Assembly: GCF_009720835.1 (NCBI RefSeq)
Contig: NZ_WNKZ01000001.1
Location: 62,001 to 126,000 of the forward strand
Source of the DNA: Pseudoduganella buxea
GTDB taxonomy: Bacteria > Pseudomonadota > Gammaproteobacteria > Burkholderiales > Burkholderiaceae_D
Direction: 5' to 3'
DNA length: 64,000 bases
This document shows, in pieces, positions 53,351 to 63,910 of this stretch. Both the position numbers and the translations under genes were made by a program. The notes beneath the pieces are model-generated. The model saw only the letters and a list, made by a program, of their open reading frames with translations. It searched no databases and was not told the DNA's origin. Positions within the stretch are counted from its first letter, which is position 1. Each line of letters opens with the position of its first letter.

Positions 53351-54439
53351 TCAGTCCGCCAACGACGCTTTCAGGGCGTCGAGGAAAGCGGCGTTTTCTT
53401 CCGGCGTGCTGACGGTGATACGCAGGCAGTTCGTCAGCACACTGTGCATTTTACTCAAATTTTTAATCAAAATTTTATGGGCCAGCAGTTTCGTATGGGT
53501 AGTGTCGGCATCCGCCACACGGATCAGGATGAAATTGGCGGCCGACGGGTACACCGTGACCCCCGGCAGCGCGGCCAGCGCCTGGCTCAGCTCGGTGCGC
53601 TGCTGCCGCAGCAGCGCGGCCTGCTCGTTCAGGATGTCGAGATGGTCGAGCGCGAACTCGGCCGCCGCCTGCGTCATCACGTTGACGTTGTAGGGCGGCC
53701 GCACCTTGTCGAACTCGGCCAGCAGCGCGGGCGCGGCCGACATATAGCCGAGCCGGATACCGGCCAGGCCCAGCTTCGACAAGGTGCGCATGACGATCAG
53801 GTTGTCGAACTCGGGCAGGCGCGGCATGAAGCTCTGCTGTGCGAACGGCTCGTAGGCCTCGTCCAGCACGGCCAGGCCCGTGTCGCCCAGGGCGGCCAGG
53901 ATCTGTTCGACCGCGGCCGTGTCGAACAGGTTCCCCGTCGGGTTGTTCGGGTAGGCCAGGAACACCAGGGCCGGCTTGTGCTCGGCAATGGCGGCCAGCA
54001 TGGCGGGCAGGTCCAGCGAAAAATCGTCGTTCAGCGGCACGCCGACGAAGTCCATGCCGGCGAACTGGGCCGAGCGCTGGAACATGACGAAGGCGGGCAC
54101 GGGCGCCAGCAGCACGGCGCGGCGGTCCTGGCGGGCGCAGGCGGTGGCCATGATGGAGATGAGCTCGTCGGAACCATTGCCCAACAACACGTCGTAGCCG
54201 GCCGGCACGCCCAGGCTGGCGGCAATGCGCCGCCTCAGGCCGTCGTACGACGGCGGATAGCGGTTGATCGCCACGTCGGCCAGGCGCTGGCCCAGTTCCT
54301 GGCGCAGTGCCTGGTGCAGGTGGTAGGGGTTTTCCATGGCGTCGAGCTTGATGTAGCCGCTCGGGTCCTGCACATGGTAGCTCTTGACCTCGCGGACGTC
54401 GGGTCGGATGGTGTTGCCAATCAGGCTTTCCAGGGACAT
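53351..54439 (-). CDS. hisC: histidinol-phosphate aminotransferase
   Basis: The 362-residue PLP enzyme of fold type I has the lysine-containing site [15 protein letters not shown], the PLP-phosphate region [11 protein letters not shown] and [14 protein letters not shown]. It transfers an amino group from glutamate to imidazole-acetol phosphate. It starts 3 bp after the stop of the DNA methyltransferase gene. Confidence 0.96.
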   Translation of the reverse strand: MSLESLIGNTIRPDVREVKSYHVQDPSGYIKLDAMENPYHLHQALRQELGQRLADVAINRYPPSYDGLRRRIAASLGVPAGYDVLLGNGSDELISIMATACARQDRRAVLLAPVPAFVMFQRSAQFAGMDFVGVPLNDDFSLDLPAMLAAIAEHKPALVFLAYPNNPTGNLFDTAAVEQILAALGDTGLAVLDEAYEPFAQQSFMPRLPEFDNLIVMRTLSKLGLAGIRLGYMSAAPALLAEFDKVRPPYNVNVMTQAAAEFALDHLDILNEQAALLRQQRTELSQALAALPGVTVYPSAANFILIRVADADTTHTKLLAHKILIKNLSKMHSVLTNCLRITVSTPEENAAFLDALKASLAD

Positions 54440-54442
54440 TCT

Positions 54443-55309
54443 TTACTCCAGGATAGTTTCGGTGGTGTCGGCTTTGCGGGCTTTGACTTTGCTTGCGGCC
54501 TTGGTCTTCGGCTTGGGCTCCGGCACGACACCGTGCGCCAGCGCCGCCAGCCGCTCGGCCGTCACGCGGCAGTACTCCGCATTGAGCTCGAAGCCGACGA
54601 AATGCCGGCCGCTGCGCCGCGCCGCCACGGCGGTGGTGCCGCTGCCCATGAACAGGTCCAGCACCACGCCGTCGGGCGGGCAGGACGCCTTGATCATGCG
54701 CTCGATGATTTCCAGGGGCTTCTGGGTCGGGTGATCGACCCGCTCGGAATGCTCCTTGTGCAGGCGCGATACGCTCCACAGATCCTTCGGGTTGTAACCC
54801 ATTTCCAGCCACTTGGCGCCGACGAAGATCGAGCGCGAACGGGCCTTCTTGGTCGCGGCGTCGTACGGGATGCGCACGGCGTCGAGGTCGAAATAGTAGT
54901 CCTTGCGGCGCACGAAAAAACCGATCGTGTCGTGCACCGACGAGAAGCTGCGCACGCTGCCGCCCATCGACGGTACGCGGCGGTCCCAGATAATCTCGTT
55001 CATCATCGTCATGCGCTTTTTCAGCATCACGAAGATCTCCGGCGAGAAGCGCCACGTCAGGAAAATATACAGGCTGCCGTTGGCCTTGAGCTTGGGCAGC
55101 GCCGCATCGATCCACCGCTCGGTCCAGGCCAGGTACTCTTCCACCGACTGCTGGTCCGAAGCGTTGCCGTAATCCTTGCCCAGGTTGTAGGGCGGGTCCG
55201 TCAGGATCAGGTCGATGCTGCCATCCGGGATGCGGGACAGCCCCTGCAGGGCGTCTTCGCAGTGGACCTGGTCCAGCCAGGAGGCTGGACCGGCGGCGTC
55301 AGTCTTCAT
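54443..55309 (-). CDS. orphan DNA adenine methyltransferase within the his operon
   Basis: The 288-residue protein has motif [17 protein letters not shown] at residues about 33-47 (DPPY, usual for N6-adenine enzymes) and motif I near the C-terminus, [20 protein letters not shown]. The late position of motif I after the target-recognition part marks it as beta class. [14 protein letters not shown] precedes motif I as in CcrM-type and M.HinfI-type enzymes. A lysine-rich tail follows. Its ATG lies 11 bp inside the end of hisD and it ends 3 bp before hisC, so it must be co-transcribed with the his genes. No restriction gene is near. The recognition site is unknown. Confidence 0.9.
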   Translation of the reverse strand: MKTDAAGPASWLDQVHCEDALQGLSRIPDGSIDLILTDPPYNLGKDYGNASDQQSVEEYLAWTERWIDAALPKLKANGSLYIFLTWRFSPEIFVMLKKRMTMMNEIIWDRRVPSMGGSVRSFSSVHDTIGFFVRRKDYYFDLDAVRIPYDAATKKARSRSIFVGAKWLEMGYNPKDLWSVSRLHKEHSERVDHPTQKPLEIIERMIKASCPPDGVVLDLFMGSGTTAVAARRSGRHFVGFELNAEYCRVTAERLAALAHGVVPEPKPKTKAASKVKARKADTTETILE

Positions 55310-56621
55310 TCTTCAGCCGCAGCTCGGCGCTGCGCGCGTGCGCCTGCAGCCCCTCGCCATATGCCAGTTCGGCGGCGATCTTGCCCAGGGTCTGGGCCCC
55401 TGCTTCGCTGACCTGGATGATGGACGAGCGCTTCTGGAAGTCGTACACCCCCAGCGGCGACGAGAAGCGCGCCGTGCGCGACGTCGGCAGCACGTGGTTC
55501 GGGCCGCAGCAGTAGTCGCCCAGCGATTCGGACGAGAAGCGGCCCAGGAACATGGCGCCCGCGTGGCGGATCTGGTCGGCCCACTGCTGCGGGTTCTCCG
55601 CCGAGATTTCCAGGTGTTCGGCGGCGATGCTGTTGGCGATCGCGCAGGCCTCGGCCATGTCGCGTACCTTGATCAATGCGCCCCGGTCCGTCAGCGACGT
55701 CGTGATGGTTTCCTGGCGCGGCATCGTCGGCAGCAGCCTGGCGATCGATGCTTCCACCCGGGCGATATAGTCCGCGTCGGGGCACAGCAAGATGGCCTGG
55801 GCCAGTTCGTCGTGCTCGGCCTGCGAGAACAGGTCCATGGCGACCCAGTCCGGATCGGTGGTGCCGTCGCAGATGACGAGGATTTCCGACGGGCCGGCGA
55901 TCATGTCGATGCCGACGGTGCCGAATACGCGGCGCTTGGCGGCGGCCACGTAGGCATTGCCGGGGCCGACGATCTTGTCGACAGGCTGGATCGTTTCGGT
56001 GCCGTAGGCCAGCGCCGCCACGGCCTGGGCGCCGCCGATGCCGATCACGCGGTCGACGCCGGCAATGGCGGCAGCGGCCAGCACCATCTGGTTGCGCACG
56101 CCGTCCGGCGTGGGCACGACCATGACGATCTCGCCGACGCCGGCCACCTTGGCCGGCACGGCGTTCATCAGCACCGACGACGGATATGCCGCCTTGCCGC
56201 CCGGGACGTAGATGCCGACCCGGTCCAGCGGCGTGATGCGCTGGCCCAGCACGGTGCCGTCAGCCTCGGTGTACGTGAAACCCTGCAGCTCCTGCTTCTG
56301 GCGCTCGTGGAAGACGCGGATGCGCTCGGCCGCCACCTGCAGGGCCGCGCGCCGCGCTTCGGGCAGCGCGGCCAGCGCCGCGTCCAGTTCCGCCTGGCCG
56401 ATCTCGAAGGCCGCCATGTCCTGCGCGCCGCCGTTCGGGATGCGGTCGAACTTGTTCGTGTAGTCGAGCACCGCCTCGTCGCCCCGGCCGCGCACCTGCG
56501 CGATGATCTCCGTGACGGCGTGTTCGATGGCGGTATCGGTATCGGCTTCGAAGGCCAGCAGGTTGTCCAGCGTTTCCTGGAAATCGATGGCGGCGGAGTC
56601 GAGTTTGCGGATCTGGATCAT
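55299..56621 (-). CDS. hisD: histidinol dehydrogenase
   Basis: The 440-residue zinc enzyme oxidises histidinol twice to histidine with NAD. It has [20 protein letters not shown], the signature [15 protein letters not shown] and the zinc-ligand region with [13 protein letters not shown]. The C-terminal ASxLGV part reads [11 protein letters not shown]. The last 11 bp overlap the methyltransferase start. It begins 13 bp after hisG. Confidence 0.97.
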   Translation of the reverse strand: MIQIRKLDSAAIDFQETLDNLLAFEADTDTAIEHAVTEIIAQVRGRGDEAVLDYTNKFDRIPNGGAQDMAAFEIGQAELDAALAALPEARRAALQVAAERIRVFHERQKQELQGFTYTEADGTVLGQRITPLDRVGIYVPGGKAAYPSSVLMNAVPAKVAGVGEIVMVVPTPDGVRNQMVLAAAAIAGVDRVIGIGGAQAVAALAYGTETIQPVDKIVGPGNAYVAAAKRRVFGTVGIDMIAGPSEILVICDGTTDPDWVAMDLFSQAEHDELAQAILLCPDADYIARVEASIARLLPTMPRQETITTSLTDRGALIKVRDMAEACAIANSIAAEHLEISAENPQQWADQIRHAGAMFLGRFSSESLGDYCCGPNHVLPTSRTARFSSPLGVYDFQKRSSIIQVSEAGAQTLGKIAAELAYGEGLQAHARSAELRLKNED

Positions 56622-56634
56622 GGTAATTGGTGAT

Positions 56635-57306
56635 TTAGGCGGCTTGGGAGGCCCGTTCGAAGGCCTCGATAATCGGTTGCAGGCGGGCGCGCTTCAGTTT
56701 CAGCGCGGCCTGGTTGACGACGAGGCGCGACGAGATCTCCATGATCTCCTCGACCTCGACGAGGTTGTTGGCGCGCAGCGTGCTGCCGGTGCTGACCAGG
56801 TCGACAATGGCATCGGACAGGCCCACCAGCGGCGCCAGCTCCATCGAGCCGTACAGCTTGATCAGGTCGACGTGCACGCCCTTCTTGGCGAAGTGCTGGC
56901 GGGCCATCTCGGTGAACTTGGTGGCCACGCGCAGGCGCGCACCCTGGCGCACGGCCGTTTCGTAGTCGAAGCCGGCCTTGACCGCCACCGACATGCGGCA
57001 CTTGGCGATGTTCAGGTCGACCGGCTGGTACAGCCCCTCGCCGCCATGCTCGAACAGCACGTCCTTGCCGGCGACGCCGAAGTCCGCCGCGCCGTACTGC
57101 ACATAGGTCGGCACGTCGGTGGCGCGCACGATCAGCACGCGCACGTGCGGGTCGTTGGTGGGCAGGATCAGCTTGCGCGAGGTTTCCGGGTTTTCCGTGA
57201 CGGTGATGCCGGCCGCGGCCAGCAGCGGCAAGGTGTCGTCGAAGATCCGGCCCTTCGACAGGGCCAGGATCAGCTGGGAAGAATCGGTGGCGGTGATGGG
57301 ATTCAT
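56635..57306 (-). CDS. hisG: ATP phosphoribosyltransferase, short form
   Basis: This 223-residue enzyme joins ATP and PRPP, the first and regulated step. The sequence begins [20 protein letters not shown] and has the PRPP-binding motif [14 protein letters not shown] and [17 protein letters not shown]. Its length is that of the short HisG, which lacks the histidine-binding C-terminal domain and needs HisZ as partner; hisZ is not in the window. It is 7 bp after murA. Confidence 0.95.
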   Translation of the reverse strand: MNPITATDSSQLILALSKGRIFDDTLPLLAAAGITVTENPETSRKLILPTNDPHVRVLIVRATDVPTYVQYGAADFGVAGKDVLFEHGGEGLYQPVDLNIAKCRMSVAVKAGFDYETAVRQGARLRVATKFTEMARQHFAKKGVHVDLIKLYGSMELAPLVGLSDAIVDLVSTGSTLRANNLVEVEEIMEISSRLVVNQAALKLKRARLQPIIEAFERASQAA

Positions 57307-57313
57307 GGGGCGT

Positions 57314-58564
<1,251 letters not shown>

Positions 58565-58574
58565 GCAGGTCTCC

Positions 58575-58811
58575 TTAGCCTTGGTATTCTTCGGGGGTCA
58601 GCGTCTTCATCGACAGCGCGTGGATTTCCTCGCGCATGCGGTCGCCCAGGGCCGCGTACACCAGCTGGTGGCGCTGGATCGGGCGCTTGCCGGCAAACGC
58701 GGGCGAGACGATGATGGCCTGGAAGTGCTGGCCGTCGCCTTCCACTTGCAGGTGGGTGCATTCGAGGCCGGCGGCGATGTAGCCGTGGATTGCTTCTGGG
58801 GTCGTGGTCAT
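58575..58811 (-). CDS. ibaG: BolA family protein IbaG
   Basis: The 78-residue protein has the BolA fold motifs [20 protein letters not shown] and [18 protein letters not shown]. The histidine-containing [11 protein letters not shown] and the RHQLVY segments are where BolA proteins bind a 2Fe-2S cluster with monothiol glutaredoxins. Its place directly before murA is the usual one in proteobacteria (ibaG/yrbA). Confidence 0.92.
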   Translation of the reverse strand: MTTTPEAIHGYIAAGLECTHLQVEGDGQHFQAIIVSPAFAGKRPIQRHQLVYAALGDRMREEIHALSMKTLTPEEYQG

Positions 58812-58836
58812 GATGGTTCCTAGATTACTGGGTGCC

Positions 58837-59601
58837 TTAGTGGCGAAGACGATAGCCGCTGCGCAGCAGACGAATGGCCAGCAGCGCCAGTACCACCAGG
58901 AAGGCGGAGACGATGGCGAGGCTGGTCCAGGGATTGATGTCGGACTGGCCGAAGAAGCCGTAGCGGAAGCCGTCGATCATGTAGAAGAACGGGTTCAGGT
59001 GCGAGACGGTCAGCCAGAACGGTGGCAAGGAGTGAATCGAATAGAACACGCCGGACAGGAAGGTCAACGGCATGATCAGGAAGTTCTGGAAGGCGGCCAG
59101 CTGGTCGAATTTTTCGGCCCAGATGCCGGCGATCAGGCCCATGGTGCCGAGGATGGCGGCGCCCAGCAGCGCGAATGCGGCGATCCACAGGGGCCACTCG
59201 AAGCTCATGTTGGCGAACCACGCGGTGACGATGAACACGCCCGCGCCGACGGTGATGCCGCGTACCATGGCGGCGATCGTGTAGGCCGAGAAGATCTCCC
59301 AGTGCGACAGGGGCGTGAGCAGCACGAACACGAGGTTGCCCGTGATTTTCGACTGGATCAGCGATGAGCTGGAATTGGCGAAGGCATTTTGCAGCACGCT
59401 CATCATCACCAGGCCCGGAATCAGGAAGGCCGTGTAACTGACACCGGGATAAACCGTGACGCGCCCTTCCAGCACGTGGCCGAAGATCAGCAGGTACAGC
59501 ATGGCCGTCAGGATGGGCGCGGCCACCGTCTGCGTCGCCACCTTGTAGAAGCGCAGCGTTTCCTTGTACACCAGGGTGCGAAAGCCCGTGGAACCGATCA
59601 T
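58837..59601 (-). CDS. ABC-2 type transporter permease (YadH-like)
   Basis: The 254-residue protein has about six membrane helices of the ABC-2 family (VAAPILTAMLYLLIFGHVLE; TAFLIPGLVMMSVLQNAFA; MVRGITVGAGVFIVTAWFAN). It is the partner of the ATPase gene, whose TGA stop shares one base with this ATG (TGATG). By family it is an exporter permease; the substrate, perhaps a polysaccharide or lipid precursor, is not known. Confidence 0.93.
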   Translation of the reverse strand: MIGSTGFRTLVYKETLRFYKVATQTVAAPILTAMLYLLIFGHVLEGRVTVYPGVSYTAFLIPGLVMMSVLQNAFANSSSSLIQSKITGNLVFVLLTPLSHWEIFSAYTIAAMVRGITVGAGVFIVTAWFANMSFEWPLWIAAFALLGAAILGTMGLIAGIWAEKFDQLAAFQNFLIMPLTFLSGVFYSIHSLPPFWLTVSHLNPFFYMIDGFRYGFFGQSDINPWTSLAIVSAFLVVLALLAIRLLRSGYRLRH

Positions 59602-60515
59602 CACAGTGCTCCCTTGTCCATGATTTGCAGGAAAATGTCTTCCAGGTCGGCCTGCTGCAGCTGCATCTCGTCGATGACGACGCCGGCCGCGCGCAGGCGC
59701 GCCAGGATCTGCTCCACCTCGGAATAATCGTTGATGCGCAGGCTGTACTTGCGGCCGGTCTCGGCGCTTTCCGGGTGCGTGACGAGGTGGCGCATGTCCT
59801 CCGGCAGGTCGCCCTGCTTCATGTGAACGATCAGCTGCGAGCCGGAGATGCGGCGGATCAGCGCGGACATCGTGTCCAGCGCGACCACCTTGCCCGACTT
59901 GAGCATGGCCACGCGCTTGCACATGGCCTGGGCTTCTTCCAGGTAGTGGGTGGTCAGCACCACCGTGTGGCCTTCGCAGTTCAGGCGCGAGATGAACTTC
60001 CACAAGGTCTGGCGCAGTTCGACGTCGACGCCGGCGGTGGGTTCGTCCAGCACGATCACGGGCGGCTTGTGCACCAGGGCCTGCGCCACCAGCACGCGGC
60101 GCTTCATGCCGCCGGACAGGGCGCGCATATTGGTGTCGGCCTTGTTGGTCAGGTCGAGGTTGTGCATCACCTCGTCGATCCACTTGTCGTTGTTGGGCAG
60201 CCCGAAGTAGCCCGATTGCAGGCGCAAGGTCTCGCGCACCGTGAAGAAGGGATCGAACACCAGCTCCTGCGGCACCACGCCCAGCTTCTTGCGGGCGGCG
60301 CGGAAGTCGCCCGTCACTTCGTGGCCGTGGATCTTCACCGTGCCGCTATCGGCCCGGATCAGGCCCGCGATGATGGAGATCAGGGTGGTCTTGCCGGCGC
60401 CGTTGGGCCCCAGCAGGCCGAAAAACTCGCCTTGCTCGATCGAGAGCGACACGCCGCCCAGTGCCTGGAGCGATTTGTAGCGCTTCTCGACATTGCTGAT
60501 TTCGATTGCTGTCAT
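59601..60515 (-). CDS. ABC transporter ATP-binding protein (YadG-like)
   Basis: The 304-residue ATPase has Walker A LLGPNGAGKTTLISIIAGLI, signature LSGGMKRRVLVAQALV, Walker B VIVLDEPTAGVDVELRQTLW and the H-loop TTHYLEEAQ, followed by a ~90-residue C-terminal extension. It works with the permease that overlaps its end. Start 60515 was chosen because upstream in-frame sequence has no homology. A TATAAT box on the minus strand (60639-60644) in the preceding 203-bp gap may start this transcript. Confidence 0.94.
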   Translation of the reverse strand: MTAIEISNVEKRYKSLQALGGVSLSIEQGEFFGLLGPNGAGKTTLISIIAGLIRADSGTVKIHGHEVTGDFRAARKKLGVVPQELVFDPFFTVRETLRLQSGYFGLPNNDKWIDEVMHNLDLTNKADTNMRALSGGMKRRVLVAQALVHKPPVIVLDEPTAGVDVELRQTLWKFISRLNCEGHTVVLTTHYLEEAQAMCKRVAMLKSGKVVALDTMSALIRRISGSQLIVHMKQGDLPEDMRHLVTHPESAETGRKYSLRINDYSEVEQILARLRAAGVVIDEMQLQQADLEDIFLQIMDKGAL

Positions 60516-60638
60516 GCCTGGTTTGTCTTTGATTGGACGGTCTGGATAGGACGTGGTTCGAACATGCGACCGTTGCCGTTGACGGCCAACAGGCCGGGGA
60601 AGCGGACACCGTGGCCCTGTTGGCAACGGTAACGGTCA

Positions 60639-60644
60639 ATTATA
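60639..60644 (-). promoter_or_regulatory. candidate -10 box for the yadGH-murA-his transcript
   Basis: A consensus TATAAT on the minus strand lies in the only sizeable gap (60516-60718) of the mla-to-his run. No good -35 match sits 16-18 bp upstream, so it is tentative. Otherwise the gap shows nothing else. Confidence 0.35.
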
Positions 60645-60718
60645 TTGGAATTTCGGTCAGACTATGACGGCCCCGGCAAAAGCACCGGCGCCGACGGGGG
60701 CGGGGGTTCAGGCGGGGG

Positions 60719-61051
60719 TCAATGATGGTGCAGTTCGGCCGGCGTCGAAACGTCGCGGGCCGTTTGGTCGCACAGCTCGGGCGAGACCAGTTCGCAGACA
60801 CCATACAGCTTGGTGAGGCTGCGCAGCATCGCGGGCAGGTGCACCAGTTCCAGGCGGATGCCGGCGGCAGCAGCGGCGCGCTGCCAGGCCAGCATCACCG
60901 ACACGGCTGCCGAATCGACCGCCACCACATTGCGCAGGTCGAACACGTTCTGGCCCGCGGCGATCGCGGCCAGGCCATGCTCCAGCGCGGCCGTGGCGTT
61001 ATCCACGGTCAGTGCGGTCAGGGACAACATGTTGTTGGCGGAATCGGCCAT
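60719..61051 (-). CDS. mlaB: STAS domain protein, MlaB-like
   Basis: The 110-residue STAS protein has the core LRNVVAVDSAAVSVMLAWQR; the serine/threonine neighbours of DSAAV mark the anti-sigma-antagonist-like fold. In the Mla system MlaB sits on the MlaF ATPase and is needed for its activity. The start MADSANNMLSLTAL was chosen; ATG 61096 further upstream lacks homology. It ends with an unusual HHH. Confidence 0.85.
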   Translation of the reverse strand: MADSANNMLSLTALTVDNATAALEHGLAAIAAGQNVFDLRNVVAVDSAAVSVMLAWQRAAAAAGIRLELVHLPAMLRSLTKLYGVCELVSPELCDQTARDVSTPAELHHH

Positions 61052-61123
61052 GTCGGATCGGGGTTCGAAAAAACTTGGGCATGACAACAATGTCATGCCC
61101 CGAATTCTACAGCATTACGGAAA

Positions 61124-61765
61124 TTACTTCTTGGCGGTGGCCAGCGGCTTGCTTGCCAGCTGCTTGTTCTTCGCGGCCAGGGTCTTGATCAGGCCATCGA
61201 TGCCGCCCTTGCTGATTTCCGTGTTGAAGGTGCCCTTGTAGGTTTCCACCAGCCAGGCGCCCAGCACGTTGATGTCATAGATCTTCCAGCCGGCCGGAGT
61301 CTTGGCCACGCGGTAGTTCAGCAGCACCGGTTCGCCACGGGCCACGTTCACCTGCGAACGCACTTCCACTTCCGCATCGGCCGGATCGGCGCGCAGCGGC
61401 TTGAACTCGATGGTTTCGTTACGCACCTGCGACAGGGCGCCCGAGTACGTGAAGATGAGCAAGGTGCGGAATTCCGTCGACAGCTGGCGCTTCTGTTCCG
61501 GCGTCGCTTCGCGCCAGTAACGGCCGGCGGCCAGGGCCGTCATGCGTTCGAAATCGACGTACGGCAGGATCTTCGTCTCGACCAGGTCCATGACCTTCTT
61601 GGTGTTGCCGGCCTGGATATCCTTGTCGTTCTTGGCCGTGTCCAGCACTTCCGAGCTGATGCGCTTGACCAGGGCGTCCGGTGCCTCGTTGGCGGCCGGT
61701 GCGGCAATGGCGCTCGTGGCGAAGGCCACGGCGGCGACGGCGATGATTTGCTTGATGAATTTCAT
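61124..61765 (-). CDS. mlaC: phospholipid-binding periplasmic protein MlaC
   Basis: The 213-residue protein has a signal peptide (IIAVAAVAFATSAIA) and the MlaC core: LPYVDFERMTALAAGRYWRE, STEFRTLLIFTYSGALSQVR and GWKIYDINVLGAWLVETYKG. It carries phospholipids between the outer-membrane MlaA complex and the inner-membrane MlaFEDB pump. It is 48 bp after mlaA and 72 bp before mlaB. Confidence 0.95.
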   Translation of the reverse strand: MKFIKQIIAVAAVAFATSAIAAPAANEAPDALVKRISSEVLDTAKNDKDIQAGNTKKVMDLVETKILPYVDFERMTALAAGRYWREATPEQKRQLSTEFRTLLIFTYSGALSQVRNETIEFKPLRADPADAEVEVRSQVNVARGEPVLLNYRVAKTPAGWKIYDINVLGAWLVETYKGTFNTEISKGGIDGLIKTLAAKNKQLASKPLATAKK

Positions 61766-61813
61766 GTGTCGGTTTTACCTATCAATGGGGTTGGCGATGG
61801 GGTGCGATGCCGC

Positions 61814-62578
61814 TTACTGCTTGCCCGGCTCGTTGCCGGCCCCGGCAGGATTGACGGCCGGCTGGTCCGGCACGTTTTCTTCCTTGTCGGTCTGGCGCGG
61901 CACGTCGCCGTCGTAGACCTGGCTTTGGCGGCGCTGCAGGTAGCCGTCGCGGATGAATTCGTAGCGGTCCAGGGCGGCGTCTTCCAGCAGCGACGACGCA
62001 TCCAGCAGCGCAGCACGCTGATCCACTACGCGGGTAACGGAACCGATGTTGCGCACGTTGACAGGATCTTTGTAACGCCATATGTCAGCCGACATGTCCA
62101 GCGGCAGGCCGACCGTGTCGCGCAGGGTCGACGGGCCCAGCAGCGGCAGCATCACGTAGGGGCCCGATTGCACGCCCCACTTGCCCATCGTCTGGCCGAA
62201 GTCTTCCTTGTGCTTGGGCAGGCCCGCTTCGGAAGCGATGTCCAGCACGCCCAACAGGCCGAACGTGGAGTTCAGCGCCACGCGCATGACGTCCGACATG
62301 CCTTCCGCACCCTTGCCTTGCAGCAGGTTGTTGGCGGCGGTCCAGACATCGCCCAGGTTACCGAAGAAGTTCGACACGCCCGTCTGCACGAAGCTCGGGG
62401 TGACGTTCTTGTAGCCGGTGGCGACCGGTTTCAATGCATATTGGTCGACGGTGTCGTTGAACTTGAACACGCCGCGGTTCCACGTTTCCATGGGGTCGCG
62501 TTTATCGGGACCGACGGCACAGCCGGACAGGGCGGCAGCGGCGGCCAGCGCCAGCAGAACGGAGGTATTGCGGCTCAT
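61814..62578 (-). CDS. mlaA: outer-membrane lipoprotein MlaA (VacJ)
   Basis: The 254-residue protein has a lipobox AALSGC (cysteine 20) and the VacJ core: RDPMETWNRGVFKFNDTVDQ, GNLGDVWTAANNLLQGK, NSTFGLLGVLDIASEAGLPK and VMLPLLGPSTLRDTVG. It removes misplaced phospholipids from the outer leaflet of the outer membrane. A proline/aspartate-rich tail follows the core. Its ATG overlaps the mlaD stop by one base. In enterobacteria mlaA is elsewhere; inclusion in the operon is the betaproteobacterial pattern. Confidence 0.95.
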   Translation of the reverse strand: MSRNTSVLLALAAAAALSGCAVGPDKRDPMETWNRGVFKFNDTVDQYALKPVATGYKNVTPSFVQTGVSNFFGNLGDVWTAANNLLQGKGAEGMSDVMRVALNSTFGLLGVLDIASEAGLPKHKEDFGQTMGKWGVQSGPYVMLPLLGPSTLRDTVGLPLDMSADIWRYKDPVNVRNIGSVTRVVDQRAALLDASSLLEDAALDRYEFIRDGYLQRRQSQVYDGDVPRQTDKEENVPDQPAVNPAGAGNEPGKQ

Positions 62579-63048
62579 CAGTTGGAGTCCTTTCCTTCAG
62601 CGGCTTTGCTGTAAATAAATTGGTTGATCAGGTCTTCCAGCACGGCGGCGGACTGGGTGCGGGCGATCTTGTCGCCGGCCACCAGGTTCTTCTCGTCGCC
62701 ACCGGCTTCGATACCGATGTACTGCTCGCCCAGCAAGCCCGAGGTGAGGATCTTGGCCGAGCTATCTTTGGGAAACTTGTATGTCTCGTCCATCTCCAAG
62801 GTCACGGCAGCCTTGTACGATTTGTCGTCAAAGGCAATTTTCGCCACCCGGCCAACGACGACGCCGGAGGCCTTGACTGCCGCCTGCGGCCGCAGGCTGC
62901 CGACGTTGTCGAACTTCGCCGTCACTTCGTACGTCTTGGCCAGCGAGAACGAACTGCTGTTACCAGCCTTTAAAGCAAGGAACATCAGCGCGGCGACACC
63001 AATTACGATGAACAGACCGACCCAGACATCCAGAGATTTGCGTTGCAT
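62578..63048 (-). CDS. mlaD: MCE domain protein MlaD
   Basis: The 156-residue protein has one N-terminal membrane helix (DVWVGLFIVIGVAALMFLAL) and an MCE domain (YEVTAKFDNVGSLRPQAAVK, ASGVVVGRVAKI). It forms the hexameric periplasmic ring on MlaE. The acidic end with SGLLGEQYIGIEAGGDEKN is typical. It starts at 63048; the in-frame start at 63099 lies in unrelated sequence. It overlaps mlaA by one base. Confidence 0.95.
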   Translation of the reverse strand: MQRKSLDVWVGLFIVIGVAALMFLALKAGNSSSFSLAKTYEVTAKFDNVGSLRPQAAVKASGVVVGRVAKIAFDDKSYKAAVTLEMDETYKFPKDSSAKILTSGLLGEQYIGIEAGGDEKNLVAGDKIARTQSAAVLEDLINQFIYSKAAEGKDSN

Positions 63049-63124
63049 AAAACTTATCCTATAGGTTTTTACCGAACCGCGCTGAGCGGTAGCGCACACA
63101 CTTATTGTATTTTTGAATGATTTT

Positions 63125-63910
63125 TCAGCGGCTGAACATTAGTGCCGTCAACATGAAGTCGAGCCACCAGATCATCAGCGAGGACACCACCACCGTGCGG
63201 GTGGTGGCGCCGGCTACGTCTTCCGGTGTCGGCCGCGCTTCATATCCCTGGTACAGGGCGATGAACATGATGGCGATACCAAAGACGACGCTCTTGACGA
63301 AGCCGTTGAAGACATCCTTCCACAGGTCGACGCCGGCCTGCATCTGCGACCAGAAGGCACCGGCGTCGACGCCGATCAGCTTGACGCCCACCAGGTAGCC
63401 GCCGAAGATGCCGACGGCACTGAAGATCGATGCCAGCAGTGGTACGGCGACAACACCGGCCCAGAAACGGGGCGCCAGCACGCGCTGGATGGGGTTCACC
63501 GCCATCATTTCCATGGCCGACAGCTGCTCGCCCGCCTTCATCAGGCCGATCTCGGCCGTCAGCGACGTGCCGGCACGGCCGGCGAACAGCAGCGCCGTGA
63601 TGACCGGCCCCAGTTCGCGCGTCAGGCCCAGGGCCACGAGCAGGCCGAGCGACTCGGAGGCGCCGTACTTGGTCAGCGTGTAATACCCCTGCAGGCCCAG
63701 CACCATGCCCACGAACAGGCCGGACAGGGTGATGATGAGCAGCGAGTAGTTGCCGATGAAGTGCAGTTGCTCGACGACAAGGCGGGGGCGGCGCCACAGG
63801 CCGCCCGACAGGCCGATCATCGTGAAGAAAACGCGGGTGGCGTAGCCCAGGCTTTCGACGTAGTCGCGTACGGTATTGCCGATATCGGCCAGCAGGCGGC
63901 GGCCGATCAT
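63125..63910 (-). CDS. mlaE: Mla ABC transporter permease MlaE
   Basis: The 261-residue protein has the MlaE family membrane core, five or more helices with YSLLIITLSGLFVGMVLGLQ, LGPVITALLFAGRAGTSLTA and EMMAVNPIQRVLAPRFWAGV. It is the inner-membrane permease of retrograde phospholipid transport. Its ATG overlaps the mlaF stop by 4 bp (ATGA), and it is 76 bp before mlaD. Confidence 0.95.
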   Translation of the reverse strand: MIGRRLLADIGNTVRDYVESLGYATRVFFTMIGLSGGLWRRPRLVVEQLHFIGNYSLLIITLSGLFVGMVLGLQGYYTLTKYGASESLGLLVALGLTRELGPVITALLFAGRAGTSLTAEIGLMKAGEQLSAMEMMAVNPIQRVLAPRFWAGVVAVPLLASIFSAVGIFGGYLVGVKLIGVDAGAFWSQMQAGVDLWKDVFNGFVKSVVFGIAIMFIALYQGYEARPTPEDVAGATTRTVVVSSLMIWWLDFMLTALMFSR

